From assembly GCA_041665305.1 (NCBI GenBank), contig JBAYJD010000044.1, positions 1-23,696 on the forward strand: a DNA stretch of 23,696 bases, given 5' to 3'. The translations under genes were made by a program, and so were the position numbers. Origin of the DNA: YA12-FULL-51-18 sp041665305 (lineage in GTDB: Bacteria > Elusimicrobiota > Elusimicrobia > Elusimicrobiales > UBA9959). Positions 13,051-21,599 of this stretch are shown piece after piece; the first letter of the stretch is position 1, and each line of letters opens with the position of its first letter. The notes beneath the pieces are model-generated. The model was not told the DNA's origin and ran no database searches. It was given only the letters and a program-made list of their open reading frames with translations.

Positions 13051-14808
13051 ATGTTTCCTACGGACAACCCCGGTATGCGGGCGGCGGCTATGATCCTGGC
13101 CTTGCTGGCGGCAGGAGGCTCCGTTACAGCCGGCGCCGGAGGCAATTACGGGCCCTGCCCCGAAATTAGATTTACGGGTCCGGATAAGATCGAATTCAAC
13201 GCAATGGAGAGCCGCCTGGTCTGCGGGGATCCCGGCACCGAGGGCTGGGGTCATGTTCCTTTCAACCAGGCCGAAAATTTACTCCGGGCCTTCCTTCAAC
13301 AGCGGGGTTACCAGGACCCCAGGTTCGACCCGGGGCATGATGTCCTGACGGTGCATCCCGGCGGGAAGACAGTCGTTAGTTCATTCACCGTCTCCGGCTT
13401 GCCGCCGGGGATAGATCCCCGTAAGCTGCGCAGGATCAGGCGGCAGGTGATGACGCCCAGGCTGCTGGACACGGCCCAGGCCGCCCTGCAAAGCGCCCTC
13501 CGGAACCGGGGTTACGCCTGCCCGGTCATAGAAATGAGGGGCGATGGTATTACCGGGCAGGTTTTCGCGGAGGTACGGCCCGGCGAGGTCTACCGTTTCG
13601 CCCACATCTCCGCAAAAAGATCGGCGGAGGTGGACACGGATATTTTCTACCGCTACGAGGCTTTCAGGCGCGGCCAGCGCTTCGATGCCAGGCTCCTGGA
13701 CCTTACGGCCCAGCGAGCCATGTCCGATTCGCTGTTCCTGAACGCTTATTTCGATGTCGACTGCTCCACTGGGGGCATGAGCATAACCGAGCGGGTGGTA
13801 GCGGGTAAATCGCAGATCTACAGGCTCGGTTTAGGTTTCGACACGGAAGGTCTGTTTATCGGCAAGGCAAAGTGGCAGAACTCCCGCATAGGCGCCGGGG
13901 GTAATTCCATGGAAGCCGCGCTTTATGCCTCCTACCGCGAGCAATCGGCCACAGCGGATCACCGCTATTTTCCGGCGCCGGCTTCCAGGTTTTTCCTGAT
14001 GCCCAAGCTTACTTTCGAGCGCCGCAATGAGCCGCAGTATGAATCCCTCCATTCGGAGCTGGCCCTGCTTCCGGCGATAAGCCGGGATGGACAAAGCCGG
14101 CGCGTGGAATTTTCGGCGGGCCCGGCGCTGGAATATGTGCATACCAGCCGAGGGCTGGGGCCCGATAACACCTATGCCGCTTTTGAAACCCAGCTGGAGG
14201 TCCGCGGCCACCTGTTCGAATACTATGCGGGCGACCCCCGGACGGGCGGACGGATCGCTTTCAGATCGCAATCGCGGATAGCGGGGATCTATTCCGGCAT
14301 AACGGCCCACCTGTTGAGCCTCAAAGGCGAACATTTGTGGAACCTCGGCGGTTATGAACCGCCTGCGCTGGTGCTGGCGATGCGCTGCTTCGCTCAGACG
14401 ACCCTGGTGAAAAAATCGCTGCTGGCCGCCGGGGAAATACCGCCTGATATGCGCCTTTTCCTGGGCGGAGACGCCAACCTGCGCGGGGCCGGGCTGAATA
14501 AGGTGCCGGCCGACGCCGCGGGTCTGCTGACCGCTATTTACGACGGCGTGGAACTGCGGATGGGCGAGGTTCTTCCGCACGGGTTCCAGCCGCTTATTTT
14601 TTTTGATGCCGCCATGGCCGGCAGGAGCAGCTCTAAACTGAACCCCAATGTTTACTGGTCGCCCGGGTTCGGCTTCAGATGGAATTCCCCCGTGGGGCCG
14701 GTGCGCGCCACGCTCGCGCGCGGATTTGTCTGGCGCCGGGACCCGGCGGCCGAGGCGCTGCTTGCGCCCCAGTGGCGGTTCTTCCTGAGCCTCGGGACGG
14801 AGTTCTGA
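13051..14808 (+). CDS. tamA: TamA-like Omp85-family outer-membrane protein
   Basis: From ATG 13051 the protein has 585 residues. An in-frame ATG at 12922 would overlap the permease gene by 74 bases and place the signal peptide 50 residues in, so it is disfavoured. A hydrophobic signal segment (MRAAAMILALLAAGGSVTAGA) is near the N terminus. Three POTRA-like modules follow (about 30-260), then a barrel of about 320 residues. Diagnostic Omp85 motifs are visible: LFLGGDANLRGAGLNK (about 467-482, the L6 RGY-type motif, here RGA) and the final GFGFRWNSPVGPVRATLA, ending in Phe. TamA works with TamB in the outer membrane on lipid transport or protein assembly. The gene is followed by tamB with a TGATG overlap, which strongly supports the TamA call over BamA. 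Confidence 0.88.
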   Translation: MFPTDNPGMRAAAMILALLAAGGSVTAGAGGNYGPCPEIRFTGPDKIEFNAMESRLVCGDPGTEGWGHVPFNQAENLLRAFLQQRGYQDPRFDPGHDVLTVHPGGKTVVSSFTVSGLPPGIDPRKLRRIRRQVMTPRLLDTAQAALQSALRNRGYACPVIEMRGDGITGQVFAEVRPGEVYRFAHISAKRSAEVDTDIFYRYEAFRRGQRFDARLLDLTAQRAMSDSLFLNAYFDVDCSTGGMSITERVVAGKSQIYRLGLGFDTEGLFIGKAKWQNSRIGAGGNSMEAALYASYREQSATADHRYFPAPASRFFLMPKLTFERRNEPQYESLHSELALLPAISRDGQSRRVEFSAGPALEYVHTSRGLGPDNTYAAFETQLEVRGHLFEYYAGDPRTGGRIAFRSQSRIAGIYSGITAHLLSLKGEHLWNLGGYEPPALVLAMRCFAQTTLVKKSLLAAGEIPPDMRLFLGGDANLRGAGLNKVPADAAGLLTAIYDGVELRMGEVLPHGFQPLIFFDAAMAGRSSSKLNPNVYWSPGFGFRWNSPVGPVRATLARGFVWRRDPAAEALLAPQWRFFLSLGTEF

Positions 14809-17168
14809 TGCGAATAACTCATAAGCTGCCGCTCATGCTCCTCGCCGCGGCCGGCGCGCCGGCGGTGTTGCTGGCGCTCGTGTCGGCGCTGGTCGTTGCC
14901 GAGCCGCAATGGTTCCTGACGACCCGCGTTTTTGCTCGGGCGGCGCGGGTCTTCGGGAGCGCGTACCATCCACGCTGGAAGGCCCTGGCCTTCGACATCC
15001 GCTCCTTAAGTTTTTCCGAAAAACAGGTCCGCATACGGGCGGAGGACCTTTGTTTTGAGAATGCCGCGGCCGGGGCGGAAGGCTGCCTGAAGAGTTTTAA
15101 TGTCCGGTTCAATCTGCGTCTTTATTTTTTCGGCGCCAGGCTGACGAAGTTATGCGAGCTGGCCGTTTCCGGAGACCATTTTAACCTGGATCGGACCATT
15201 AACCGGCCTGCCGGGGCTCCTAAAGAAAGATGGGGGCTTCCCGCCGGCCTTCCCGCCGTTATCCCGGAGTCGCTGCGCGGCCTGGAACTTGGGCCGCTAC
15301 AGGTGGACCTGCCCGGCAACAAGATCGTTCAGAGCGGAGGCACGTTCCGGGGCCGGCTCCGGATGAGCCTTGATCCCGCTACTGCCGGGCCATTATCGCT
15401 TAAATTCGAACTGGAGCGGAGTTCAGGGACGATCATCAGGCGTTATCTCGGCGAAACTTCGCTGTCCTCCGATATCCTGAAAGGCCTGCCCATGACCTAT
15501 CTTGACGCCTCGGGCAGCCTGACGGGGGAGGGCGTAAACGCCGGATTCAAAGCGCGGGTGGCGCAGAACGGTCCCGGTATCGTGGCCTGCAGTTTAAGCG
15601 TCTCGGCGAAGACGCCGGCCCGGCGGATGAAAGCGGAGCTGCGGGGGTCGCAAAAAGGGCGCGATCTGTCCCTGGGCGGCTTCGCCGGGGTTTGGGGGTC
15701 CATGGGCCCGGTAAAGAGCGTCCGGCTTAAGGATTGCGCCCTGACGGTACGGCTTAAGCCGGGTCACGGCGGTTGGGACGCGGTTAAGTTCGCCGGCGGC
15801 TTCGAAGTGGAACCCGCGGCGTCCGGGGCCGGGAAGACGAGCCGGAGTTTCGCCAGGACGCTTGAGGGACGGCTGGCGTTCAGCGCCCGTTCCGTCCCGG
15901 GGATGCCGCCGGGAGATCATTTTACCGCGGAGGTATCGGCGGAGATAAAACCCGTAAAGGGCTGGTACGAGTTCTCCGGCGGGGCGGAGGCAAAGGTTTC
16001 CGGACGCGCCGGCCGGGTGGGGGAACTTAAGATAAGCCATAAATTCGACTTCGGCCTGAAAGTGGAAAAGTTCGAGGACCTGGTGAAGTTCCTCGCGCAT
16101 ACCCCGTATTCGGTGCCGGCGCCGGTCAATGTTCTGCACGGTCCGCTGAGCGTCGCCGTTAAGGGCGGCGGCGACTCCCGCAACAGCGTCCAGGAACTGG
16201 CTTACACCGTATCAAGCGGCCTGGCCGCGGGCCGGCAGGCGCTTAAATTCGAAGCCGGCGGAAAACTTACCTCGTCCGACTTCTGGGCGCCCGGACGGTC
16301 ATTCAAGGCCGTGACGGACTTGGCGCTTAAGGAGATAGCGCTGCAACTCCCCCGGGTGGATCTCAAGGGCATGGCGGCCGTAACCCCGGACAGCCGCATA
16401 AAGGCGGGGCGGGAGGCCGGTAAAGTAAAACCGGCAGGGGAGGGTTCTCCCGGCCAAAGTTCCGCGCCTGCCGTGGCGGCGGAAGTGCGCGTAAGGACCT
16501 CCAGGCCCTTGATCCTGTATTCAAACCTGGCGATGGACCCGGTCCCGATAGAGCTTGGTTGTGTTTTTAGAATGCCGTACAAGGGGGTTGAGGGGGTCGT
16601 GGAGGTCGGGCGGTTCCGCGCCGTTATTTTCCGGCGCGTCGCGTCGGTCGAGCATATCAAGTTTTCCGGCCGCGCGGGTTCGTCCGTAACGGACATGGAC
16701 GGCTTGATCGTCTACCAGGCGGCCGAGGCGAAGATCTCCATCCGCCTGCTGGGCACCGCGCAAAAACCGCGGGTGGAATTTGAAAGCGAGCCGCCGATGA
16801 ACCAGGCCGATATCATGGCTATGCTGCTCTTCGGCAAATCCCCGGACCAGCTCGACTCCGACCAGCAGTCGAGCGCGGCTAACGCGCAGACGGCGGTGGC
16901 CGGCAGCGCTTTCGGCCTGGCTTCTCTCTACCTGCTGGCTTCCACGCCGGTGGAATATGTCGGATATGATCCCGTTTCCAGGACCTATACGGTAAAATTC
17001 CGGCTTCCGGGGGGCGCGACGCTCCAGGTGGGTTCGGACGGCCGGAGCAACGGCGTGCAGCTGCGAAAGCGCATCTCGTCCCACCTGGCGATCCAGACCG
17101 AATTCACGAGCACACAAACCCAGGGGGATATAGTCACCACGCTGCTGGAATGGTACGGGCGGCGCTGA
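14808..17168 (+). CDS. tamB: TamB-like AsmA-superfamily protein (DUF490), short form
   Basis: The ATG at 14808 overlaps the tamA stop (TGATG), giving 786 residues. A single membrane helix is at about 8-31 (LPLMLLAAAGAPAVLLALVS), anchoring it in the inner membrane with the rest in the periplasm. The middle is beta-rich and repetitive, as expected for a lipid-conducting groove. The last 190 residues match the TamB C-terminal domain: PRVEFESEPPMNQADIMAML, then LFGKSPDQL, and near the end TLQVGSDGRSNGVQLRKRIS. It would bridge the envelope to TamA and carry phospholipid between membranes. At 786 residues it is clearly shorter than Escherichia coli TamB (about 1,260), so the groove would be shorter. 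Confidence 0.87.
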   Translation: MRITHKLPLMLLAAAGAPAVLLALVSALVVAEPQWFLTTRVFARAARVFGSAYHPRWKALAFDIRSLSFSEKQVRIRAEDLCFENAAAGAEGCLKSFNVRFNLRLYFFGARLTKLCELAVSGDHFNLDRTINRPAGAPKERWGLPAGLPAVIPESLRGLELGPLQVDLPGNKIVQSGGTFRGRLRMSLDPATAGPLSLKFELERSSGTIIRRYLGETSLSSDILKGLPMTYLDASGSLTGEGVNAGFKARVAQNGPGIVACSLSVSAKTPARRMKAELRGSQKGRDLSLGGFAGVWGSMGPVKSVRLKDCALTVRLKPGHGGWDAVKFAGGFEVEPAASGAGKTSRSFARTLEGRLAFSARSVPGMPPGDHFTAEVSAEIKPVKGWYEFSGGAEAKVSGRAGRVGELKISHKFDFGLKVEKFEDLVKFLAHTPYSVPAPVNVLHGPLSVAVKGGGDSRNSVQELAYTVSSGLAAGRQALKFEAGGKLTSSDFWAPGRSFKAVTDLALKEIALQLPRVDLKGMAAVTPDSRIKAGREAGKVKPAGEGSPGQSSAPAVAAEVRVRTSRPLILYSNLAMDPVPIELGCVFRMPYKGVEGVVEVGRFRAVIFRRVASVEHIKFSGRAGSSVTDMDGLIVYQAAEAKISIRLLGTAQKPRVEFESEPPMNQADIMAMLLFGKSPDQLDSDQQSSAANAQTAVAGSAFGLASLYLLASTPVEYVGYDPVSRTYTVKFRLPGGATLQVGSDGRSNGVQLRKRISSHLAIQTEFTSTQTQGDIVTTLLEWYGRR

Positions 17169-17240
17169 CATATAGAGGCGGGAAACAGGCTCTTATGCTC
17201 CTATCCGATAAAAGCGGCCGGCGGGACGGCAAAGCGTTAC

Positions 17241-18218
17241 ATGAGGATTAAACAGATTTTTGCGCTGCTTGTTTTCCTGGCTATGACATGCTGGGGGATA
17301 ATGGCTATGGCGTACTCCAATCTCCCGGCGGGCCCGCGCTTTACCGCCGCGGCGGCCTTTGGAACGGCCGCGCTTGCCTGCGTTCTCCTGCCCCGGGGAG
17401 GGCGGAAGAAAGCGGCTTGTTTCGCGCCGGTATTCGCGCTGGCGCTCGCGTGGTGGCTGGCCTTGCGGCCAAGCAATGAGAGGGACTGGCGGCCTGATGT
17501 CGCCAGGCTTCCCTTCGCCCGGGTCGACGGCAGCTCGGTCACCGTCCGCAATATCCGCGATTGCGATTACCGGTCCGAGGACGACTATACCGTGCGGTAT
17601 TATGACCGGACCTTCGAGCTCGGTTCGCTGCGCAGCATGGACCTCTTCCTGGTCGACTGGGGTTTGCCCGGGGTCGCGCATACCATGCTCAGTTTCGGGT
17701 TCGGCGGGGATAAATATATCTGCTTCTCTATAGAGGCCAGGAGAAAAAAAAGCGAACAGTATTCTTCCGTCAGGGGTTTTTTTAAACAGTATGAGTCGAC
17801 CTATGTCGTCGCCGACGAACGGGATGTGGTGCGGCTCCGCTCCGATTACCGCAAAGGCGAAAATGTGTACCTGTATCGCCTGAAAGCGTCCCCGGAGCTG
17901 ATCCGGAAAGTTTTTATGGATTACCTGGCCGGCGTTAACAGGCTGCTGGAACGGCCTGAGTGGTATAACGCCCTGACCGCAAACTGCGCTACCGGCATCT
18001 GGAAACATATTGCGCCTTACTACCCAAAAGCGAAGCCGGACTGGCGCATCCTGGCCGGCGGGCATGTCGATGAAATGGCGTACGAGCTGGGCGTGGTGGA
18101 TCGTACGCTTCCTTTTCGGGAGCTCAGGCGCCGCAGCCTTATTAACGGGCGCAGCAAGGCCGCCGGGCGGGATCCCGCATTTTCAAAAATTATACGGCGC
18201 GGGTTGCCGGGCTTCTAA
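17241..18218 (+). CDS. DUF4105 (Lnb N-terminal type) membrane-anchored putative cysteine hydrolase
   Basis: The 325-residue protein starts with hydrophobic segments at about 5-24, 33-50 and 60-76, then a periplasmic domain. The domain (about 85-300) reads like DUF4105: VRYYDRTFELGSLRSMDLFL, AHTMLSFGF with H147, the GFFKQYESTYVV segment, and NALTANCATGI with C249. H147 and C249 could be the catalytic dyad of a papain-like or NlpC-type fold; this is inferred from conservation, not demonstrated. No clear ribosome binding site precedes ATG 17241. It follows tamB by 72 bases on the same strand and its stop overlaps the pldA stop on the other strand by four bases. Place in the envelope cluster suggests lipid or cell-wall processing. 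Confidence 0.8.
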   Translation: MRIKQIFALLVFLAMTCWGIMAMAYSNLPAGPRFTAAAAFGTAALACVLLPRGGRKKAACFAPVFALALAWWLALRPSNERDWRPDVARLPFARVDGSSVTVRNIRDCDYRSEDDYTVRYYDRTFELGSLRSMDLFLVDWGLPGVAHTMLSFGFGGDKYICFSIEARRKKSEQYSSVRGFFKQYESTYVVADERDVVRLRSDYRKGENVYLYRLKASPELIRKVFMDYLAGVNRLLERPEWYNALTANCATGIWKHIAPYYPKAKPDWRILAGGHVDEMAYELGVVDRTLPFRELRRRSLINGRSKAAGRDPAFSKIIRRGLPGF

Positions 18219-19207
18219 TATGAGAAGGAGAGCCCGGCGAAACCCCTGCGTCCGAACTGATCGAAGCGCAGCAGGGTTTCACCGTAGCCGTACCAGTACT
18301 GAAGGTAAAGCGCGAAATTCATGCTGGGAAGCTGCTGGCGGAATTCGAACATGTAAGAGTTTTTCCGGCTGGAACGGAACAGCGGCGTTTTAATATCCAG
18401 CTGGTGGTTCTTCAGGCTTCCGCCCCAAAGAAAGTTCCTGACGCTTATCCCGGCCTCGCCCCGCCCCATGTAGTCGAGGAATTTATTTTTGCTGCCGATA
18501 GATTTGAGATACTCATCCTGGCCGGAATAGCCCGAGGCGCGCCAAAGCTTGAGATAGAACGACGCCTTGTCCGCCAGGAAAGAATTCGCGATCTCCAGTT
18601 TTTCCCCGGATTCAACCCCGAACTTTATCATGAGATACTGTCTGTTCCAGCTCCGCGACCGGACTCCGGCTAGACCGTCGGATTCGTGTTCGAAAGGGCA
18701 GATGACGATGCCGCGCAGTTTAACCCGGCCTATGCTCAGAAAGCCGGCGGGGTAATCCAGGAAAAACTCCGGGTTATAGTCGCTTTCCTCGAAAGGCCTG
18801 GATCGTTGGCCTTCGTTCCAGAGCGACTTCTGCGTATAGCCTATATATGCCGGAAAAAAGTCGTACTTAAGAACATACAGGTTCGGCTCCAGGACCCGGA
18901 ACTTCATGCTTATCTGGAATTTGATCTGCGCGAGGCTGTTCGCGGGCCAATGATTAATGGAAAAATAATTGACCTTATGCGCGGAAACGGGTCTGTCCGC
19001 TTTCCTGCCGAAGTACAGGGTTTGAGGGGACTTCCGCTGTTCCTCGGAGGGGAGAGCGTTTTTCGGGTTGTTCACATCTTTGCCGAGGCTCGTTATATGG
19101 GCCGCCGGGAACGATCGGGCGGGTTCATCTCCGGCGGGGGGCACTCCCGCGGCGGCATTGGCGGCGATGAACAACGCGGCGGTTAAAGCGGTAATTGTTC
19201 TTTGCAT
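18215..19207 (-). CDS. pldA: outer-membrane phospholipase A1 (OMPLA)
   Basis: The 330-residue protein has a signal peptide (about 1-20) and a barrel ending in Tyr (FAGLSFSY). The active site of PldA is visible: FEHESDGLAGVRSRSWNRQY at 172-191, with catalytic H174 and S176 and N188 of the SRSWNR motif. These correspond to His142, Ser144 and Asn156 of the E. coli enzyme. It removes acyl chains from phospholipids that reach the outer leaflet, restoring outer-membrane asymmetry. Start ATG 19207 lies eleven bases after the stop of the DUF4833 lipoprotein gene, so the two are co-transcribed. The stop overlaps that of the DUF4105 gene on the other strand. The pairing with TamA/TamB (phospholipid transport) a few kilobases away is functionally coherent. 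Confidence 0.93.
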   Translation of the reverse strand: MQRTITALTAALFIAANAAAGVPPAGDEPARSFPAAHITSLGKDVNNPKNALPSEEQRKSPQTLYFGRKADRPVSAHKVNYFSINHWPANSLAQIKFQISMKFRVLEPNLYVLKYDFFPAYIGYTQKSLWNEGQRSRPFEESDYNPEFFLDYPAGFLSIGRVKLRGIVICPFEHESDGLAGVRSRSWNRQYLMIKFGVESGEKLEIANSFLADKASFYLKLWRASGYSGQDEYLKSIGSKNKFLDYMGRGEAGISVRNFLWGGSLKNHQLDIKTPLFRSSRKNSYMFEFRQQLPSMNFALYLQYWYGYGETLLRFDQFGRRGFAGLSFSY

Positions 19208-19217
19208 AGTATGACCG

Positions 19218-19814
19218 CTATTTAGGAAATATTTTTTCGCGGCAAGCCGCTCCCGTCGCCGGATCCTTTCCGAACAGTACTATATACTCGACCTTGGGGC
19301 CCAGCAGCCTTTCGCGGGCCTGGATGAACATCTTTTCCAAAACAGCCTGCCGGCCGTTGATGGCCGCTTCCGCGCGCACCGCATCTCCGACCTTCCTTAC
19401 GGCCAGCGGCATCCAGGGGGCGGCCGACAAGGTTAAAGTATAACCATCCTGCGACGGAGCGGACTTGATCCTGATGCCGTAGGCCTTTTTCTTTTCCAGC
19501 CAGTTAAGTTTTTTGCGGCGTCCGTCCTCCGCGAGCAGGACCCAGTATGCTATCACCGGTTCGCGGGGGTCCAGGTTCCCGTCGGAGGCGAGGCGGGCCT
19601 CGTAACGAACGATATTGGCGTTCTTGTTGCGCTCTATCACGAACAGCGGCCGGGTGTCCGTATGCGCCGCTGCGGCGCTTTTAGCGGGGCCGGCCGCTTT
19701 TTGGTGAACCGTCGCATGTGCCGGCATGGCTTTTATCAGGCTTTGGCAGCCGGTAAAAGAAAATAACGCGGCTGGAAGCGCGAGGATCGAAACCCGCCAT
19801 ATTGTTTTTTTCAT
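19218..19814 (-). CDS. DUF4833-domain lipoprotein
   Basis: This 198-residue protein has a lipoprotein signal: basic MKKTIWR, hydrophobic core, and Cys23 in SFTGC. After an Ala/Lys-rich linker (about 30-52) comes PLFVIERNKNANIVRYEARL, then LDPREPVIAYWVLLAEDG and WLEKKKAYGIRIK. This is the characteristic start of DUF4833, where these residues (RNKNANIVxY, LDPxxPVxxYW, EKKxAYG) are conserved. Function of the family is not known; being a lipoprotein it works at the periplasmic face of the envelope. ATG 19814 has no strong ribosome binding site. It lies 88 bases after the small barrel gene and directly before pldA on the same strand. Confidence 0.8.
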   Translation of the reverse strand: MKKTIWRVSILALPAALFSFTGCQSLIKAMPAHATVHQKAAGPAKSAAAAHTDTRPLFVIERNKNANIVRYEARLASDGNLDPREPVIAYWVLLAEDGRRKKLNWLEKKKAYGIRIKSAPSQDGYTLTLSAAPWMPLAVRKVGDAVRAEAAINGRQAVLEKMFIQARERLLGPKVEYIVLFGKDPATGAACREKIFPK

Positions 19815-19902
19815 AGGAGCTTATACGAAACACCTGCTAACGGCGGCTCAAGCGGCCTGTTCCGAATATGGACAGCGGATATTCCAACCTGACGTGGACA
19901 AC

Positions 19903-20349
19903 TCAGTAGAAGTAGTACCGCAGGCCGATGCTCGCGTTCACATCGGCGCCGTCGCCGCGGCGGAGGTGCAAGACCGGAACTATATCAAAAAATATTTCAA
20001 CCGGATTACGCGGCAGCCAGTAGGCAATGCCCGCTACCGCGCGCAGCCCTAGATCGTTATGATGAGAGTCACCGATCTGCGCGCCCAGGCCCAGATGGAC
20101 GGGGAGTTTGCCTTCGGCCGGCTGGGGAAGCACTTTCCAGCTATGCCATAAATAGTCGCCATACAGGATGAAATCCGGGCCGAAACCCAGCCCGGCGTCC
20201 AGCGCCCGGCTGCCGTCAATCCAGAATTTGGCCGTGGCCCCCGTGGGCCCGCCCAGAACCACGCCCGCGCCGAAGTCGCCAGCCTTCTGGGCATACAGCG
20301 GACTTGTTCCCGCCGCGAGTATATAAAACAAAAACAGGATCTTTTTCAT
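19903..20349 (-). CDS. small outer-membrane beta-barrel protein, BAPKO_0422/DUF3996-like
   Basis: The 148-residue protein has a signal peptide (about 1-20, cleavage after LYA) followed by about eight predicted strands and a Tyr/Phe end (LRYYFY). The pattern GDFGAGVVLGGPTGATAKFW, then HLGLGAQIG and AYWLPRNPVEIFFDIVPVLHL resembles the small BAPKO_0422/DUF3996 barrel group, which has many members of unknown function. ATG 20349 has GGAGAG seven bases upstream. Promoter element F lies about 60 bases further upstream on the same strand, so this gene is a candidate member of the shared regulon. It is divergently oriented from the membrane histidine kinase. Confidence 0.65.
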   Translation of the reverse strand: MKKILFLFYILAAGTSPLYAQKAGDFGAGVVLGGPTGATAKFWIDGSRALDAGLGFGPDFILYGDYLWHSWKVLPQPAEGKLPVHLGLGAQIGDSHHNDLGLRAVAGIAYWLPRNPVEIFFDIVPVLHLRRGDGADVNASIGLRYYFY

Positions 20350-20410
20350 GAATATCTCTCCATAACCCGATCCGGCTATCGGCGGGCCTAACCCCAGCGT
20401 TCCTGTTCAT

Positions 20411-20477
20411 AGGATACTCATTGCGCGCCCCCAGCCGCTATACGGAGTTATACTCGTAGTTATAGGTAGATCCACGA
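20411..20477 (-). promoter_or_regulatory. member F (diverged) of the shared two-box promoter family, minus strand
   Basis: Read on the minus strand, box 1 is TCGTGGATCTACC (20477-20465), box 2 is CTCCGTATAG (20447-20438) and the -10 hexamer is TATCCT (20416-20411), 61 bases from the start of box 1. The spacing equals that of members D and E. Box 1 keeps only CGT and CTACC, so this call depends mainly on box 2 and spacing. The gap to ATG 20349 leaves a 5' UTR of about 55 bases. Confidence 0.4.
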
Positions 20478-20549
20478 AACAGCCCGTCCCGGTACGCAGC
20501 CCTTCAGGCGCATGGAACACGGGTAAAGCCCCATGTCCGCATCCGGTTT

Positions 20550-20615
20550 CCGTAGTATTACCTAGCGGACCGGGCAGAATTCCGAATAGATGCCGTATCC
20601 GTCAGGAGGTATACT
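20550..20615 (+). promoter_or_regulatory. member C of the shared two-box promoter family, upstream of the membrane histidine kinase
   Basis: Box 1 is CCGTAGTATTACC (20550-20562), box 2 is TTCCGAATAG (20580-20589), and the -10 hexamer is TATACT (20610-20615), 60 bases from the start of box 1. Over the first 40 bases it matches member A at 29. No -35 hexamer lies 17 bases upstream of the -10. The gene's start at 20679 is 64 bases after the -10 end, longer than for A and B. With element F on the other strand it makes the 330-base gap 20350-20678 a back-to-back regulatory region. Confidence 0.6.
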
Positions 20616-20678
20616 TATCTTGCCGCGGCGCCGGGCCGCTGTAGCTTGAGGGGCGGCGTTCCTGCGGGGGAGGGGATA

Positions 20679-21599
20679 ATGAAAAACATAAGCCTGTATA
20701 GCGTCAGGTTCCGCATGATAGAGTGTATAGCTTACTTTATGCTCCCTATCCCATGGATCCCGGATTTTCTGCCGGTGAACGCCCTTCCTTACGGCATTCT
20801 CCATCTGACGGTTAAAATAATCCTGAGCGCGGTCCTGGTCGCTTTTGTCGTCCTGCTGCGTGATGTGCGCAAAAAGATAAATTCCCTGGACATACTGAAG
20901 CAGGACTTGTCCATGGCCGCTATTCACGACCTCAAAGGTCCGCTGACTTCGATAATAGGGACATTGTCCCTGGTCTCTGAGCCGGACATGGACCTTCCGA
21001 CAAAAGAGAAGCTTCTGAATGTGGCCTCGCAAAGTTCCCAGTCCATGATAAGACTTATCCAAACCTTGGTTGATACCGAACGCATGGAGGTAGCCAAGCT
21101 GAAATTACAGCCGGAAATGTTCGACCTGCGGTCGCACATAACGGAGTGTATGGCCCCTTTCAACCCCGTAAGCGTCGATATGGGGATAAAACTGGAACTG
21201 GAGGTGGAGGACAAGATCCCCGCTATCCGCGCGGATAAGGAACTGCTTGGCAGGGTTTATGAGAACCTTTTACTGAACGCGTTCAAGTATTCGCGCCGCG
21301 GCGGAGAAATACGGGTATCCGTCAGGTTTTCGGAAGAGAATTTTTATTTTGAGATAAAAGACACGGGCTCCGGCATTTCCGCGGAATTTATCGACAAGGT
21401 GTTCGATAAATATTACCGCGTAGAGGGCCGGGAGCAGGATTCACGCAAAGGCAGCGGTCTGGGCTTATATTTCTGCCGCCTGGCCATAGAAGCCCATGAC
21501 GGGAAAATAAGGATCGAGAGCAAAAAAAACGAAGGGACCAGGGTGTTCTTTGAGATCCCGCAGAGCGTGGGCGCGGTCTCCGCCGTTATCATATCATGA
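20679..21599 (+). CDS. membrane-bound sensor histidine kinase
   Basis: The 306-residue kinase starts at ATG 20679, which has a strong GGGGGAGGGG ribosome binding site; an in-frame TTG at 20646 is less likely. Two hydrophobic segments (about 14-32 and 39-60) form a membrane anchor with hardly any periplasmic loop, so it may sense the membrane or receive input from a partner. H83 in AAIHDLKGPLTSI is the phosphoacceptor. The ATPase part has the N box YENLLLNAFKYS (194-205), DTGSGI (228-233) and KGSGLGLYFCRLAIE (257-271). No response regulator gene is adjacent. Its TGA overlaps the next ATG (ATGA), so it is translated together with a secreted surface protein, an unusual neighbour. Element C is its promoter. 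Confidence 0.92.
   Translation: MKNISLYSVRFRMIECIAYFMLPIPWIPDFLPVNALPYGILHLTVKIILSAVLVAFVVLLRDVRKKINSLDILKQDLSMAAIHDLKGPLTSIIGTLSLVSEPDMDLPTKEKLLNVASQSSQSMIRLIQTLVDTERMEVAKLKLQPEMFDLRSHITECMAPFNPVSVDMGIKLELEVEDKIPAIRADKELLGRVYENLLLNAFKYSRRGGEIRVSVRFSEENFYFEIKDTGSGISAEFIDKVFDKYYRVEGREQDSRKGSGLGLYFCRLAIEAHDGKIRIESKKNEGTRVFFEIPQSVGAVSAVIIS

Noticed and set aside
14679..14807. Upstream start for the TamB-like protein inside tamA
   Set aside because: The residues encoded are a shadow of the tamA barrel; the TGATG overlap at 14808 places the membrane anchor at the N terminus.
17195..17251. An 18-codon ORF overlapping the DUF4105 start
   Set aside because: No ribosome binding site and no further support; overlap alone is not enough.
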